Source: Alistipes sp. (GTDB taxonomy: Bacteria; Bacteroidota; Bacteroidia; Bacteroidales; Rikenellaceae). Taken from it: a stretch of 64,000 nt of DNA. The notes under the pieces are model-generated. The model saw nothing but the letters and a program-made list of their open reading frames with translations. It did not search any database and was not told where the DNA came from. The stretch covers positions 66,351 through 130,350 of the forward strand of contig JAHHQO010000006.1 in the NCBI GenBank assembly GCA_020026335.1. Direction: 5' to 3'. The stretch's first letter is position 1. Each line of letters opens with the position of its first letter. Of this stretch, positions 1-8,280 are shown one piece after another. The position numbers and the translations under genes are program-made.

Positions 1-232
1 CAAGGACTACATTGTCGACAAGTCGTTGAGCGAGATGAGCGAGAAGCTCTCGCCCGACACCTTCTTCCGCATCAACCGCCGACTGATTATTAGTTTCGAA
101 TCCATACAGGAGATGATACGTTATTCGGGCAGCCGCATCAAGGTCATACTCCACCCCTCGCTGCCCGACGGCGAGGAGGCATTGGTGAGTGCCGACCGCG
201 TGGGCGACTTCCGCAAATGGCTCAACAGATAG
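1..232 (+). CDS. LytTR-type response regulator, C-terminal fragment (5' truncated by window edge)
   Basis: Only the last 76 or so codons are present, and the reading frame is open from base 2 to the TAG at 230-232. The fragment contains FFRINRR followed by a hydrophobic IISF segment and a basic C-terminus, the usual ending of a LytTR DNA-binding domain, where the FxRxNR segment lies in a DNA-contacting strand. Family knowledge: in Bacteroidota these domains usually follow a receiver domain phosphorylated by a sensor kinase often encoded next door. Neither the receiver nor the kinase lies in the window, so the signal and targets are unknown. A hairpin at 271-306 probably ends the transcript. 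Confidence 0.8.
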   Translation, partial: KDYIVDKSLSEMSEKLSPDTFFRINRRLIISFESIQEMIRYSGSRIKVILHPSLPDGEEALVSADRVGDFRKWLNR

Positions 233-270
233 CCTCTCCCCAAGAGGATTTCATCAGTTGGTATCAACAA

Positions 271-306
271 AAAAGTTCCATTCCCCGTGTGGAGAATGGA
301 ACTTTT
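271..306. terminator. Bidirectional terminator between the LytTR gene and ssb
   Basis: A 13-bp perfect stem (271-283 with 294-306) is flanked by A residues on the left and T residues on the right, so it can work for the plus-strand LytTR gene and for the minus-strand lpxK-punA-ssb unit. Confidence 0.75.
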
Positions 307-326
307 GTAATTTGTAGGCCGACCGA

Positions 327-902
327 TTAGAACGGCAAATCGTCGGGGTCGTCCATCGGCTGGGCAGGTGCGGGTGCAGGTGCAGGCTGGCTCTGTGCGG
401 GAACTGATGCCGCGCCACCGTAACCGGGAGTCGAAGTCTGACCGCCGTAGCCGGGTGTTTGGGTCTGACCACCGTAACCGCCCGCAGGCTGACCGCCGTA
501 CTGCTGGCCACCCATCGACTGACCTCCGCCATACTGCTGGTTGCCCGCATAACCACCGTTGTCGGGATTGTCGGAACGACGCCCCAGGAGGTTCATCGAA
601 TCCGCCAAAATTTCGGTCGAGTAACGCTTGTTGTTGTCCTTGTCCATCCATTCGCGGGTGCGGATACGACCCTCGATATAGATTTGACTGCCCTTGTGTA
701 CGTAGCGGTCCACCACATCGGCCAAGCCTCTCCACAAGGTCACCGTGTGCCACTCGGTGTGCTCACGGGTCTGGTTGGTCTGACGGTCGAACATTCGCTC
801 GGTGGTGGCCAGACGCAAACGCGCCACCTTCACACCGTTCTCCAATGTTCTCACCTCGGGGTCAACACCCACGTTACCAATCAATATTACTTTATTTACC
901 AT
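327..902 (-). CDS. ssb: Single-stranded DNA-binding protein
   Basis: 191 residues. The N-terminal ~110 residues form an OB fold (start MVNKVILIGNVG, then TEWHTV and YIEGRI segments typical of bacterial SSB). A Gly/Gln/Pro-rich disordered linker follows, with imperfect repeats of the GYGGQT-x-TP kind, and the protein ends in the acidic tip DDPDDLPF that recruits repair and replication partners. It should coat ssDNA during replication, recombination and repair. It is the last gene of a minus-strand unit: its ATG lies 4 nt after the punA stop, and a terminator at 271-306 follows. The longer antisense frames over this gene are shadows of the repetitive linker. Confidence 0.95.
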   Translation of the reverse strand: MVNKVILIGNVGVDPEVRTLENGVKVARLRLATTERMFDRQTNQTREHTEWHTVTLWRGLADVVDRYVHKGSQIYIEGRIRTREWMDKDNNKRYSTEILADSMNLLGRRSDNPDNGGYAGNQQYGGGQSMGGQQYGGQPAGGYGGQTQTPGYGGQTSTPGYGGAASVPAQSQPAPAPAPAQPMDDPDDLPF

Positions 903-906
903 AGCG

Positions 907-1725
907 TTAAAGTTCTTTAATCATACGTTTGAAAAGCAGCTCCATCTTCTCGCCTGCCTTCTTGCCCTGACGCTGTACGTCCTCGTGGTCGCCCACCTCG
1001 TCGGAGAGTCCGCAGTTGGTGATGACCGACACACCGAACACGGGGATGGACATGTGGCGAGCCACAATCACCTCGGGAACGGTGGACATACCTGCCGCGT
1101 CACCGCCGATGGCCTTGAAGTAGCGATACTCCGCCTGTGTCTCGAATGAGGGACCCGTGCCGCCGACATAGACGCCATACTGTAACTTGATGTTCTCCTC
1201 CTCGGCAATGGCTGCCGCCTTCTGACGCAGGGTCTTGTCGTAGCAGTTGTGCATATCGGGGAAGCGGGGGCCCAGCTCCTCCATGTTGGGGCCAATCAGG
1301 GGGTTGGGCATGAGGTTGATGTGGTCGGTGATAATCATCAAATCACCCACCGTGAATGAGGTGTTGATACCGCCCGAAGCGTTCGACACGAAGAGGTACT
1401 GAATACCCAGCTGGTGCATCACCCTCACGGGGAAGGTCACCTGCTGCATATTGTAACCCTCGTAGTAGTGGAAACGGCCCTGCATGGCCACCACGCGGCG
1501 ACCCTCAACCAGACCGAAAATCATGCGCCCCTTGTGTCCCTGTACCGTCGATACGGGAAAGCCGGGAATTGATTTGTACTCCAAGATATATTTGGCATCG
1601 ATTTTATCGCCGAATTCGCCCAGACCCGTACCCAGAATAATACCTATTTCGGGGCGGAAGTCCTGGGTCTGCTCCTTAATCCATTGTGCAGTCTTCTTAA
1701 TTTCTTCCAGTAACATCTTCTTCAA
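907..1725 (-). CDS. punA: Purine-nucleoside phosphorylase (trimeric, 6-oxopurine type)
   Basis: 272 residues, the usual length of trimeric PNPs. It would split inosine/guanosine-type nucleosides with phosphate in purine salvage in the cytoplasm. The phosphate-binding GTGLGEFG is at residues 32-39, followed by GHKGRM, the MQGRFHYYEGY segment, FETQAEYR, GMSTVPE and VITNCG. The Asn in the last motif corresponds to the residue that selects 6-oxopurines in the family. The start overlaps the end of lpxK by 29 nt if the ATG at 1725 is used, or 20 nt with the ATG at 1716; I cannot decide between them. Translational coupling with lpxK is likely. ssb follows after 4 nt. Confidence 0.93.
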   Translation of the reverse strand: MKKMLLEEIKKTAQWIKEQTQDFRPEIGIILGTGLGEFGDKIDAKYILEYKSIPGFPVSTVQGHKGRMIFGLVEGRRVVAMQGRFHYYEGYNMQQVTFPVRVMHQLGIQYLFVSNASGGINTSFTVGDLMIITDHINLMPNPLIGPNMEELGPRFPDMHNCYDKTLRQKAAAIAEEENIKLQYGVYVGGTGPSFETQAEYRYFKAIGGDAAGMSTVPEVIVARHMSIPVFGVSVITNCGLSDEVGDHEDVQRQGKKAGEKMELLFKRMIKEL

Positions 1726-2743
1726 GTTTTTGCAGGTAATCCGTTGCCGAATCCCCTATGAATGAAATATTTATGGGCAAATAGTACAAGCTGCGCCTTA
1801 CCTCGGGGGGTACTTTGGCGCTGTTGGTCATCTTCACGGCATCTTTCTCCGTGGTGACAATCACCGCACCGGGGTGCTTCTTGAGCATATTCACCAAATT
1901 ACGCATATCCTTCACACGATAGACATGGTGGTCGTCGAGATTGAGTTCCTCCGCCACGTGGAAGCTCGCCTTCAGAGTCGAGACAAAGGGACGGTGGTTG
2001 CCGATACCCGACAGAGCGATGATTTCGGCACCCGGAGTCACCAGCGGCGCAACGGCCTCATCGGGATACAGGGGGCGGGGAGCAAAGCTCTCGAAACGGG
2101 TGAAGAAGACTCTCTGATAGGCGAACTGCAACAGCACCTTGCGCAAGATGCGGCGGTCGATGGGAGTCATCTTCTCGGGACATTTGGTCACCACGAAATA
2201 GTGTGCCCTTCGCAGCTGCTCGGGCAGGTCGCGTAACGAGCCCATGGGCAGCATGCTGTCGTGCTGCACGGGGCGTGTGGCGTCAATCATCACCACATTG
2301 ACTTTCGGTTCCACATAGCGGTGCTGGAAGCCGTCGTCCATGATGATGAGATCTACATCGGGGTGTCGGCGGCGGATTTCGCGAATGCCATCGGCGCGTT
2401 TCTCACACACCGCCACCACCGTTTGCGGAAATTTGAGTTTTATTTGCAGAGGTTCGTCACCCACATCGCGGTAGTGTGATGTGGTGGTCACCTCACGGTA
2501 TCCCTTTGTGCGACGACCATAGCCGCGCGAGAGGAGTGCCACCGTGTGTCGTTGCGACATGTAGCTGATAATCATCTCTGCCATGGGCGTCTTTCCCGTT
2601 CCTCCGACCGTGATGTTACCGATACAGATGATGGGGATGTCGAATTTTTCACTCTTCAGTATTCCCCAGTCGAAGAGGCGGTGACGAAAAGTCACAGCCA
2701 TTTTATAGATAAAAGCCGCCGGAGCCAAGAGACATTTCAACAT
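1697..2743 (-). CDS. lpxK: Tetraacyldisaccharide 4'-kinase (lipid A)
   Basis: 348 residues. It phosphorylates the 4' position of the lipid A disaccharide precursor at the inner membrane. An N-terminal hydrophobic segment precedes the P-loop GNITVGGTGKTP (about residues 42-53), and DDGFQH, a hallmark of LpxK, lies near residue 137. The C-terminal half keeps the TTEKDAVK segment. It is the first gene of lpxK-punA-ssb. A Bacteroidota -7 box at 2762-2769 lies 18 nt upstream of the ATG. The linkage to purine salvage and ssb looks like a housekeeping operon rather than a pathway. Confidence 0.95.
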   Translation of the reverse strand: MLKCLLAPAAFIYKMAVTFRHRLFDWGILKSEKFDIPIICIGNITVGGTGKTPMAEMIISYMSQRHTVALLSRGYGRRTKGYREVTTTSHYRDVGDEPLQIKLKFPQTVVAVCEKRADGIREIRRRHPDVDLIIMDDGFQHRYVEPKVNVVMIDATRPVQHDSMLPMGSLRDLPEQLRRAHYFVVTKCPEKMTPIDRRILRKVLLQFAYQRVFFTRFESFAPRPLYPDEAVAPLVTPGAEIIALSGIGNHRPFVSTLKASFHVAEELNLDDHHVYRVKDMRNLVNMLKKHPGAVIVTTEKDAVKMTNSAKVPPEVRRSLYYLPINISFIGDSATDYLQKLEEDVTGRN

Positions 2744-2761
2744 TTTGCTATATTTTAATTA

Positions 2762-2769
2762 CAAATATA
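2762..2769 (-). promoter_or_regulatory. Putative promoter -7 box for lpxK operon
   Basis: Minus-strand TATATTTG matches the Bacteroidota TAnnTTTG box just upstream of lpxK. I found no well-spaced -33 TTG. Confidence 0.5.
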
Positions 2770-2871
2770 ATATAGTTTTTCAAAGTTAGTAATATTTTAC
2801 GGTTTAACCAAACAATTGTTCTCAAATCTATTTTTACAATAATTTTCAAAATATAAAACCAACGAAATTTA

Positions 2872-2903
2872 TTGAGTATAAATGATTTTTTTTGTTACCT
2901 TTG
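2872..2903 (+). promoter_or_regulatory. Putative promoter for the M23-ispD operon
   Basis: TTG (2872-2874), 21-nt spacer, then TACCTTTG (2896-2903): a full Bacteroidota -33/-7 pair 18 nt before the ATG at 2922. This also argues against the TTG at 2913 as start. Confidence 0.7.
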
Positions 2904-2921
2904 TGAGGAACATTGACAACT

Positions 2922-4229
2922 ATGAAAAATCTTAAACCCCTATTGTTAATTGCTTTGGCACTCACAGTCGGAGCATGCAACACTTCCCAAAAACAAAATA
3001 CGGAAACCACAGCTCAGGAGCAGGAAGCCCCCAAGAATCTGCTCTACGGAATAGATGCCGACCTCTATGACGTCGACCGCGGAGAGGTGCTGGAGCGTCA
3101 GACGATGGGTCAGATACTCGACGAGTACGGCGTATCGGCCCGCGTGGTGGATTTGCTCGACAAATCGTCGAAGGAGACCTTCTCGCTGCGCAACATCCGC
3201 CCGGGACATCGCTACACGGCATTCCTCAAATCCGACACGCTGGGCAACCGCACCCTCAAATACCTCGCCTACGAAGAGAATCTGACCGACTATGTCACCT
3301 TCGGATTTCACGGTGGCGACTCGGTCTCGATACACAAGGACACCAAGGAGGTGACCTTCAAGCGTGTGAAGAAGAGCGCCGTCATCGAGTCCTCGCTCTG
3401 GGGTGCCATCATGGAGCAGGATTTGCCCTATGCGCTGGCTGCCGAGATGGAGGACATCTACCAGTGGACGGTTGATTTCTTCGGCATACAGAAGGGTGAC
3501 AACTTCACGGTCATCTACGACGAGAAATTCATCGAGGACACCATTCCCGCCGGCATCGGTCGTGTGTGGGGAGCCAAGTTCCAACAGGGCGACAAGGAGT
3601 ATTACGCCATTCCTTTCCGCCAGAACGACAAAATCCAGTATTGGGAGAAGGACGGCGGCAGCCTGCGCAAGCAGATGTTGAAAGCCCCGTTGAAATATAC
3701 ACGCATCAGTTCGCGCTTCACCTACCGACGCCGTCACCCCGTCTACAAGGTCTATCGACCCCACACGGGTGTGGACTACGCCGCTCCGATGGGTACTCCC
3801 GTCCACTCGGTGGCAGACGGTGTGGTCATTGCCAAGGGCTGGGCAGGCGGTGGTGGTAACACCGTCAAAATCAAGCACCCCGGCAAGCTGATGACCGGCT
3901 ACCTCCACCTGAGCCGCTATGCCAAGGGTATCGCCAAGGGCACACGCGTATCACAGGGTCAGCTCATCGGTTATGTGGGTTCGACAGGAGCTTCGACAGG
4001 TCCGCACCTCGACTTCCGCATCTGGAAGAACGGCAAGCCCGTCGATCCGCTGAAGATGACTTCCGACCCGGCAGAGCCTATCAGCAAGGCCAACCGTCAG
4101 GCGTTCGAATATGTCCGCAACAGCATCGTGGCAGAGCTCAACGGCGAGATTGCCGACTCGTTGCGCATCACACAGCTCGACTCTGTGGTCATGATAGATT
4201 TCACCAAGAAGGGTAATTCCGACAAGTAA
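2922..4229 (+). CDS. M23 family metallopeptidase lipoprotein (LytM/MepM-like)
   Basis: 435 residues. The signal peptide ends in a lipobox with Cys19 (LTVGAC), so it is probably lipid-anchored in the envelope. Residues ~40-250 resemble the N-terminal region of MepM-type endopeptidases, and the peptidase domain is at ~265-390 with HxxxD (His281, Asp285) and the C-terminal GPHLDF (His362). The family norm there is HxH, but residue 364 is Asp, so the third zinc ligand is changed; such an HLD form may still bind zinc. The expected role is cleavage of peptidoglycan cross-links or regulation of an amidase. I chose the ATG at 2922 because it gives the signal peptide and follows a promoter. The stop overlaps the ispD start (TAATG). 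Confidence 0.88.
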   Translation: MKNLKPLLLIALALTVGACNTSQKQNTETTAQEQEAPKNLLYGIDADLYDVDRGEVLERQTMGQILDEYGVSARVVDLLDKSSKETFSLRNIRPGHRYTAFLKSDTLGNRTLKYLAYEENLTDYVTFGFHGGDSVSIHKDTKEVTFKRVKKSAVIESSLWGAIMEQDLPYALAAEMEDIYQWTVDFFGIQKGDNFTVIYDEKFIEDTIPAGIGRVWGAKFQQGDKEYYAIPFRQNDKIQYWEKDGGSLRKQMLKAPLKYTRISSRFTYRRRHPVYKVYRPHTGVDYAAPMGTPVHSVADGVVIAKGWAGGGGNTVKIKHPGKLMTGYLHLSRYAKGIAKGTRVSQGQLIGYVGSTGASTGPHLDFRIWKNGKPVDPLKMTSDPAEPISKANRQAFEYVRNSIVAELNGEIADSLRITQLDSVVMIDFTKKGNSDK

Positions 4230-4930
4230 TGAAAACAGGTGTCGTTATTGTAGCCGGAGGCAAGGGTCTCCGCATGGGAGGTGCTATCCCCAAGCAATTC
4301 CGTTTTCTGGGAGAGAAACCCGTGCTGGCACACACCATCGAGGCTTTCCGCAAGGCACTGCCCGAAGCACAGATTATCGTGGTGCTGCCCGAGGACCACA
4401 TTCCCTTTTGGAAGGACATGTGCGCACGTCTCAACATCGCCCGTCACCGCGTGGTGATGGGTGGCAGCGAACGCTTCAACTCCGTGAAGAACGGTATCGA
4501 CTCTCTGGAGTGGGACACCGACCTCATCGCCGTACATGACGGTGTAAGACCGCTGGCAAGTGCGGAGATGATTCACCGCGTGGCAGATGCCGCCATACTG
4601 CACGGAGCAGCCATTCCCGTGGTGGCTGCCGTAGACTCCTACCGCACGGTGGAGGGCAACACCTCGCACATCACCGACCGCTCGGCGTTGCGCATCGTGC
4701 AGACGCCCCAAATTTTCCGCGGCGACATTCTCCGTGCGGCATACAAGGCGGAGTTCACCCCCACGTTCACCGACGATGCTTCGGTGATCGAGCAGGCAGG
4801 TTATCCGATTTATCTGGCCGAGGGTGAGCGCAGCAATATCAAGCTCACCACACCCGATGATTTTGTCATCGCGCAGGCTCTGCTCGAGGCTCGCGATACC
4901 GCATCGGACGAGGAGGAAGAAAATTTTTAA
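4229..4930 (+). CDS. ispD: 2-C-methyl-D-erythritol 4-phosphate cytidylyltransferase
   Basis: 233 residues. It couples CTP to methylerythritol phosphate in the non-mevalonate isoprenoid pathway. The N-terminal nucleotide-binding motif VVAGGKGLRMGG, followed by PKQFRFLGEKPVL, is typical of the family. VHDGVRPL and the TPQIFRGD segment are also present. The ATG overlaps the stop of the M23 gene by one base, indicating translational coupling. The tail is acidic (DEEEENF). It is the second gene of a four-gene unit ending at the 5741 terminator. Confidence 0.95.
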   Translation: MKTGVVIVAGGKGLRMGGAIPKQFRFLGEKPVLAHTIEAFRKALPEAQIIVVLPEDHIPFWKDMCARLNIARHRVVMGGSERFNSVKNGIDSLEWDTDLIAVHDGVRPLASAEMIHRVADAAILHGAAIPVVAAVDSYRTVEGNTSHITDRSALRIVQTPQIFRGDILRAAYKAEFTPTFTDDASVIEQAGYPIYLAEGERSNIKLTTPDDFVIAQALLEARDTASDEEEENF

Positions 4931-4975
4931 CATCCGCCACAATAAACCGACCGCGGCGTACGTTACTTGAAAACG

Positions 4976-5506
4976 ATGTACAGCGAATATAAATACCATA
5001 CCTCTCACAGGACCATCACACTGACCATACTCCACATCATTGTGTTTGTGTTGTTGGGTACGATGCTCTACTACCTCTACGAGGGCGGCTACCTCTCGGC
5101 GTGGTTCACCACCTTCATCATCGCCATCATTGCACTCATGGCGCTCTCCATACCGCAGAAAATTGTGGTGACGGACAAGTCGGTGGAGGTGAGATGTCTG
5201 CTCGACATCACCGAAATCAACCGCGAGGAGATAGCTTTGGTACGAAAAGTGGACTCGAAACGTATGAGATGGTTCTTCCCCATCTTCGGGGTGAAAGGAT
5301 TTTTCGGCTACTACGGCCACTTCCTCGACCTGAGGAGTTTCAGCCGTGTGAAAATCTACGCCACAGAGTGGAAGAATATGGTGGAAATCATCGACATCTA
5401 TGAAGACAGGCTCTATGTGTCGTGTACACAGGCAGACAAATTAGTGGAAGAATTGACACCGTCGGGCGGCAACCGCGAAATAGAGGTTGACGACGACGAT
5501 ATCTAA
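4976..5506 (+). CDS. PH-like domain membrane protein of unknown role
   Basis: 176 residues from the ATG at 4976 (an in-frame TTG at 4967 is a weaker option). Two hydrophobic segments (about residues 15-65) span the membrane. A beta-rich region follows that looks like a bacterial PH domain, with VVTDKSVEVRCLL then alternating strands ending in a helix (ADKLVEEL). Proteins of this build are common in Bacteroidota, but their function is not established and I do not infer one. It lies 45 nt after ispD and 36 nt before the rubredoxin gene, presumably in the same transcript. Confidence 0.75.
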   Translation: MYSEYKYHTSHRTITLTILHIIVFVLLGTMLYYLYEGGYLSAWFTTFIIAIIALMALSIPQKIVVTDKSVEVRCLLDITEINREEIALVRKVDSKRMRWFFPIFGVKGFFGYYGHFLDLRSFSRVKIYATEWKNMVEIIDIYEDRLYVSCTQADKLVEELTPSGGNREIEVDDDDI

Positions 5507-5542
5507 ACCGATAAAATTAAACCTTTAAAATTTACAAAAATT

Positions 5543-5707
5543 ATGAAAAAGTATCGTTGTGTAGTATGTGACTGGATATATGACCCCGCCATTGGTGACC
5601 CCGAAGCAGGTATCGAGCCCGGCACCGCATTTGAGGATCTGCCCGAAGATTGGGTATGCCCCCTATGCGGCGTAGGTAAGGACGATTTCGAGGAGTACGA
5701 GGGTTAA
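5543..5707 (+). CDS. Rubredoxin
   Basis: 54 residues, the canonical length. Four cysteines (6, 9, 39, 42) in CVVC and CPLCG arrangement bind a single Fe(S-Cys)4 centre, with the conserved aromatic start KKYRC, DPAIGDPEAGIEPGT and the WVCPLCG stretch. It is a cytoplasmic one-electron carrier that in anaerobes often serves rubrerythrin or superoxide/peroxide reduction; its partner is not in this window. It is the last gene of the M23-ispD-PH-rubredoxin unit, with a strong terminator 34 nt downstream. Confidence 0.97.
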   Translation: MKKYRCVVCDWIYDPAIGDPEAGIEPGTAFEDLPEDWVCPLCGVGKDDFEEYEG

Positions 5708-5740
5708 TCCACCCCACTACATTATTTTAAACCGTTCGGG

Positions 5741-5780
5741 AGGTCTTGTGACTCGTGGGTCACAAGACCTTCTTTTTTTT
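5741..5780 (+). terminator. Intrinsic terminator after rubredoxin
   Basis: A 12-bp stem (5741-5752 with 5759-5770) is followed by TC and eight T residues. Confidence 0.9.
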
Positions 5781-5944
5781 GTATGGGTCGAGCAGATGGA
5801 GCGGAACTGCACGGTAAGACGGCTTCGGAGGGGGGGGCAACATGACGCACAGGCCGTATCTTTTGGGGACTGCACACTTATACTTTAATACGGCGTTCCA
5901 GCCACCCCTTTCTCCAAAGATGACGCACACACGCGCCCCACATC

Positions 5945-5980
5945 AAAAAAAGGGACTCCTGCCCCGAAAGGCAGGAGTCC
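5945..5980 (-). terminator. Intrinsic terminator after the DPP III gene
   Basis: On the minus strand an 11-bp GC-rich stem (5980-5970 with 5963-5953) is followed by a T run (5951-5945). Between this and the rubredoxin terminator (5781-5944) I see no gene, only a G run near 5830. Confidence 0.85.
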
Positions 5981-6019
5981 GAAAAAGTAATTTAAGTAAA
6001 TTCGTAAAAATAGTCAAAA

Positions 6020-8047
6020 TCAGTTCTCCAAATCGAGGAACGAATAGTTCTCGCTGTAGTTCATCATCTGACCAACGTAGTCGGCAGGATAGGTAATTTT
6101 CACATCAACTACCTTGCCGCATTCCTTTACAAGTTCGTACTCGGGATTGACAAAACCGCCATAAGGCTCGATGCCGAGGGCGTAGTAACGGTCGCGCACC
6201 TCCTTATGCAGTTCGGGGTCTATCTTTACGGCGTACTTCTCGACCAGCTCGCGACCGGCCTCGTAGTCACCTTCCGACTTGATTCGCTGAATTTCGCACA
6301 ACAGACGGCCGAACAACTCGCGCAGACGCTCGAAATCATTGACCACCACGTAACGCTTGCCGTCCTTCACCTTCCACTCGATGACGTTGTCGGCCTTGCC
6401 CTGCTCGTAGCACCACTCGCAGATGAGCTTGCGGTTACGCATATGTGCCTCCTCGACATCCTTGCCCAACTCGATACGTGCGAACTGGGTCATCATGCCG
6501 TTCATGATATACTTTGCATAGCCTGCCTTTGCCACATCGAACGAGGGGGTCACGTCCAGCTCCACGAGCTTCTCGTCGCCGAGGTAGTAGAGACCGAACA
6601 AATCGGCACGCGCCTCCTCCAGCGTAGAACTGTAACTGCGCAACGCACCTGCCGACACACCGGGCAGCAACTGACCCGAACCGTGACCCAGACACTCGTG
6701 GAGGTCGGTATGGAGGTCATCGGCCAGCTTGGCGTACTTCGACATACGCTCGCGGTCGTCACTGCGCAGCACGAACTCCTCATCGAAGCCGTTGCCGTGT
6801 GCCGCCATGTCGTAGGCAGCCGTGATGTTGTCGATGGTCACCGACTTCGAGCCGTACTCCTTACGAATCCAGTCGGCATTGGGCAGGTTGATACCGATGG
6901 GGGTCGAGGGATAGCAGTCGCCACCCAGCATGGCCACGGTAATCACCTTGGCAGAGACACCCTTCACGGTCTTCTTCTTGAAACGCGCATCGACGGGCGA
7001 ATTGTCCTCGAACCACTGTGCATTCTCCGAAATGATGGTGGTACGACGGCACGCCGTGCTATCCATGAAATTGACATTGGCTTCCCACGATGCCTTGTGG
7101 CCGAGGGGGTCGCCATAGTCCTCGATAAATCCGTTGTTGAAATCAACATTCGAGAGGGTGTCCTTCACCCACTTGATGTTGTACTCGTCAAACTTCTTCA
7201 AATCGCCCGTGCGGTAATACTCGATGAGTGACGCAATGGTCGATTTCTGCGGTTCGTGAGCCACATCGCGCGCCTTCTCCAACCAGTAGACGATGCGCTC
7301 GATGGCCTTTGAGTACATACCGCCCACCTTCCATGTGCGCTCGTACAGTTTGCCCGTCTTCTCGTCCTTGACCAGCTGCGAGTTCAGACCATAGGAGACA
7401 GGTTCGGGGTTGCCGGCGTCCTTGCGTGCCATGTCGGCGTAGAACTTCTCCGCCTCCGACTGGCGTACATTCTTATAATAGTTGCTCGACGAGGTCCAGA
7501 GCAAATCCTCACCGTCCTTCTGATTGAGTCGTGTGGGGAAAGCCTCCTTGTCGAAGATGGCGGTGCAGACCTTATCGCGCATGGCGGTGAGCTCGTCACC
7601 GAACTTCTCTACGGGGATACTGCCGATGACCTTCAACAGGTAGTCCTGCGAAAATTCGGGGGTGAACTTGTCGTTGGAGTAGTGGTGGTGAATGCCGTTG
7701 GCGAACCACACCTTCTTGAGGTACTTCTCCAGTGCCTTCCACTCCTCGCACTCGCGGTCGCCCTCATAATATTTATAGGCGGTCTCCAGCGTGCGGCGCA
7801 CGGGCAGGTTCATCGGACAATTCTGGTCGAAAAGAATATCACGACCCGACTTGGCAGCCTCTGCCAGATAGTAAATCAGCTCCTTCTGTTCGAGGGGCAG
7901 CGACTCGAAGCCGGGGACTTCATATCGTATAACTTTTATATCATCGAAACGATCGACAATCCAGGGGCGCATCTCCTCGTTCTTCCCGTCGGAAGCACAC
8001 GAAGCCAGCGCACAAAGCGGTAATGCCATGGTAATTAATTTTTTCAT
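6020..8047 (-). CDS. Dipeptidyl peptidase III family (M49) zinc peptidase, lipoprotein
   Basis: 675 residues. The N-terminus is a lipoprotein signal with Cys17 (CALASC), so it is probably envelope-anchored, unlike cytosolic eukaryotic DPP III. The metal site is HECLGH at residues 450-455, with the second motif LEEARAD (Glu478 as likely third ligand). Family knowledge: M49 enzymes remove dipeptides from peptide N-termini; Bacteroides homologues carry the same HECLGH hexapeptide where others have HELLGH. The gene is monocistronic, with a -7 box at 8071-8078 and a terminator at 5945-5980. Peptide scavenging is the likely role in a protein-fermenting gut organism (inference). Confidence 0.92.
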   Translation of the reverse strand: MKKLITMALPLCALASCASDGKNEEMRPWIVDRFDDIKVIRYEVPGFESLPLEQKELIYYLAEAAKSGRDILFDQNCPMNLPVRRTLETAYKYYEGDRECEEWKALEKYLKKVWFANGIHHHYSNDKFTPEFSQDYLLKVIGSIPVEKFGDELTAMRDKVCTAIFDKEAFPTRLNQKDGEDLLWTSSSNYYKNVRQSEAEKFYADMARKDAGNPEPVSYGLNSQLVKDEKTGKLYERTWKVGGMYSKAIERIVYWLEKARDVAHEPQKSTIASLIEYYRTGDLKKFDEYNIKWVKDTLSNVDFNNGFIEDYGDPLGHKASWEANVNFMDSTACRRTTIISENAQWFEDNSPVDARFKKKTVKGVSAKVITVAMLGGDCYPSTPIGINLPNADWIRKEYGSKSVTIDNITAAYDMAAHGNGFDEEFVLRSDDRERMSKYAKLADDLHTDLHECLGHGSGQLLPGVSAGALRSYSSTLEEARADLFGLYYLGDEKLVELDVTPSFDVAKAGYAKYIMNGMMTQFARIELGKDVEEAHMRNRKLICEWCYEQGKADNVIEWKVKDGKRYVVVNDFERLRELFGRLLCEIQRIKSEGDYEAGRELVEKYAVKIDPELHKEVRDRYYALGIEPYGGFVNPEYELVKECGKVVDVKITYPADYVGQMMNYSENYSFLDLEN

Positions 8048-8070
8048 GGTCTAAAAATATCAAATTTCTA

Positions 8071-8078
8071 CAAATGTA
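8071..8078 (-). promoter_or_regulatory. Putative promoter -7 box for the DPP III gene
   Basis: Minus-strand TACATTTG, 23 nt upstream of the ATG at 8047. The -33 element is not clear. Confidence 0.5.
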
Positions 8079-8196
8079 ACAAAAAATAATGACAAATCCT
8101 CACATCAGCCCCACTTAATTTACTGATTAAAAAGTCATAGGAGGGTGAAAGAGAATATTTTCGCATCTTTTACTTCATTATGTCTAATAGAATTTC

Positions 8197-8204
8197 TAAC
8201 TTTG
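8197..8204 (+). promoter_or_regulatory. Putative promoter -7 box for panC-panD
   Basis: TAACTTTG, 76 nt before the panC ATG, giving a leader of about 70 nt. No clear -33 TTG. Confidence 0.5.
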
Positions 8205-8280
8205 CCACCGCAAGTCGAGCCCAGACAGACCCCCACGGAGAGCCCTTGGGAGTCCGAGGTGCGCAAAAGGACGTAATAAA

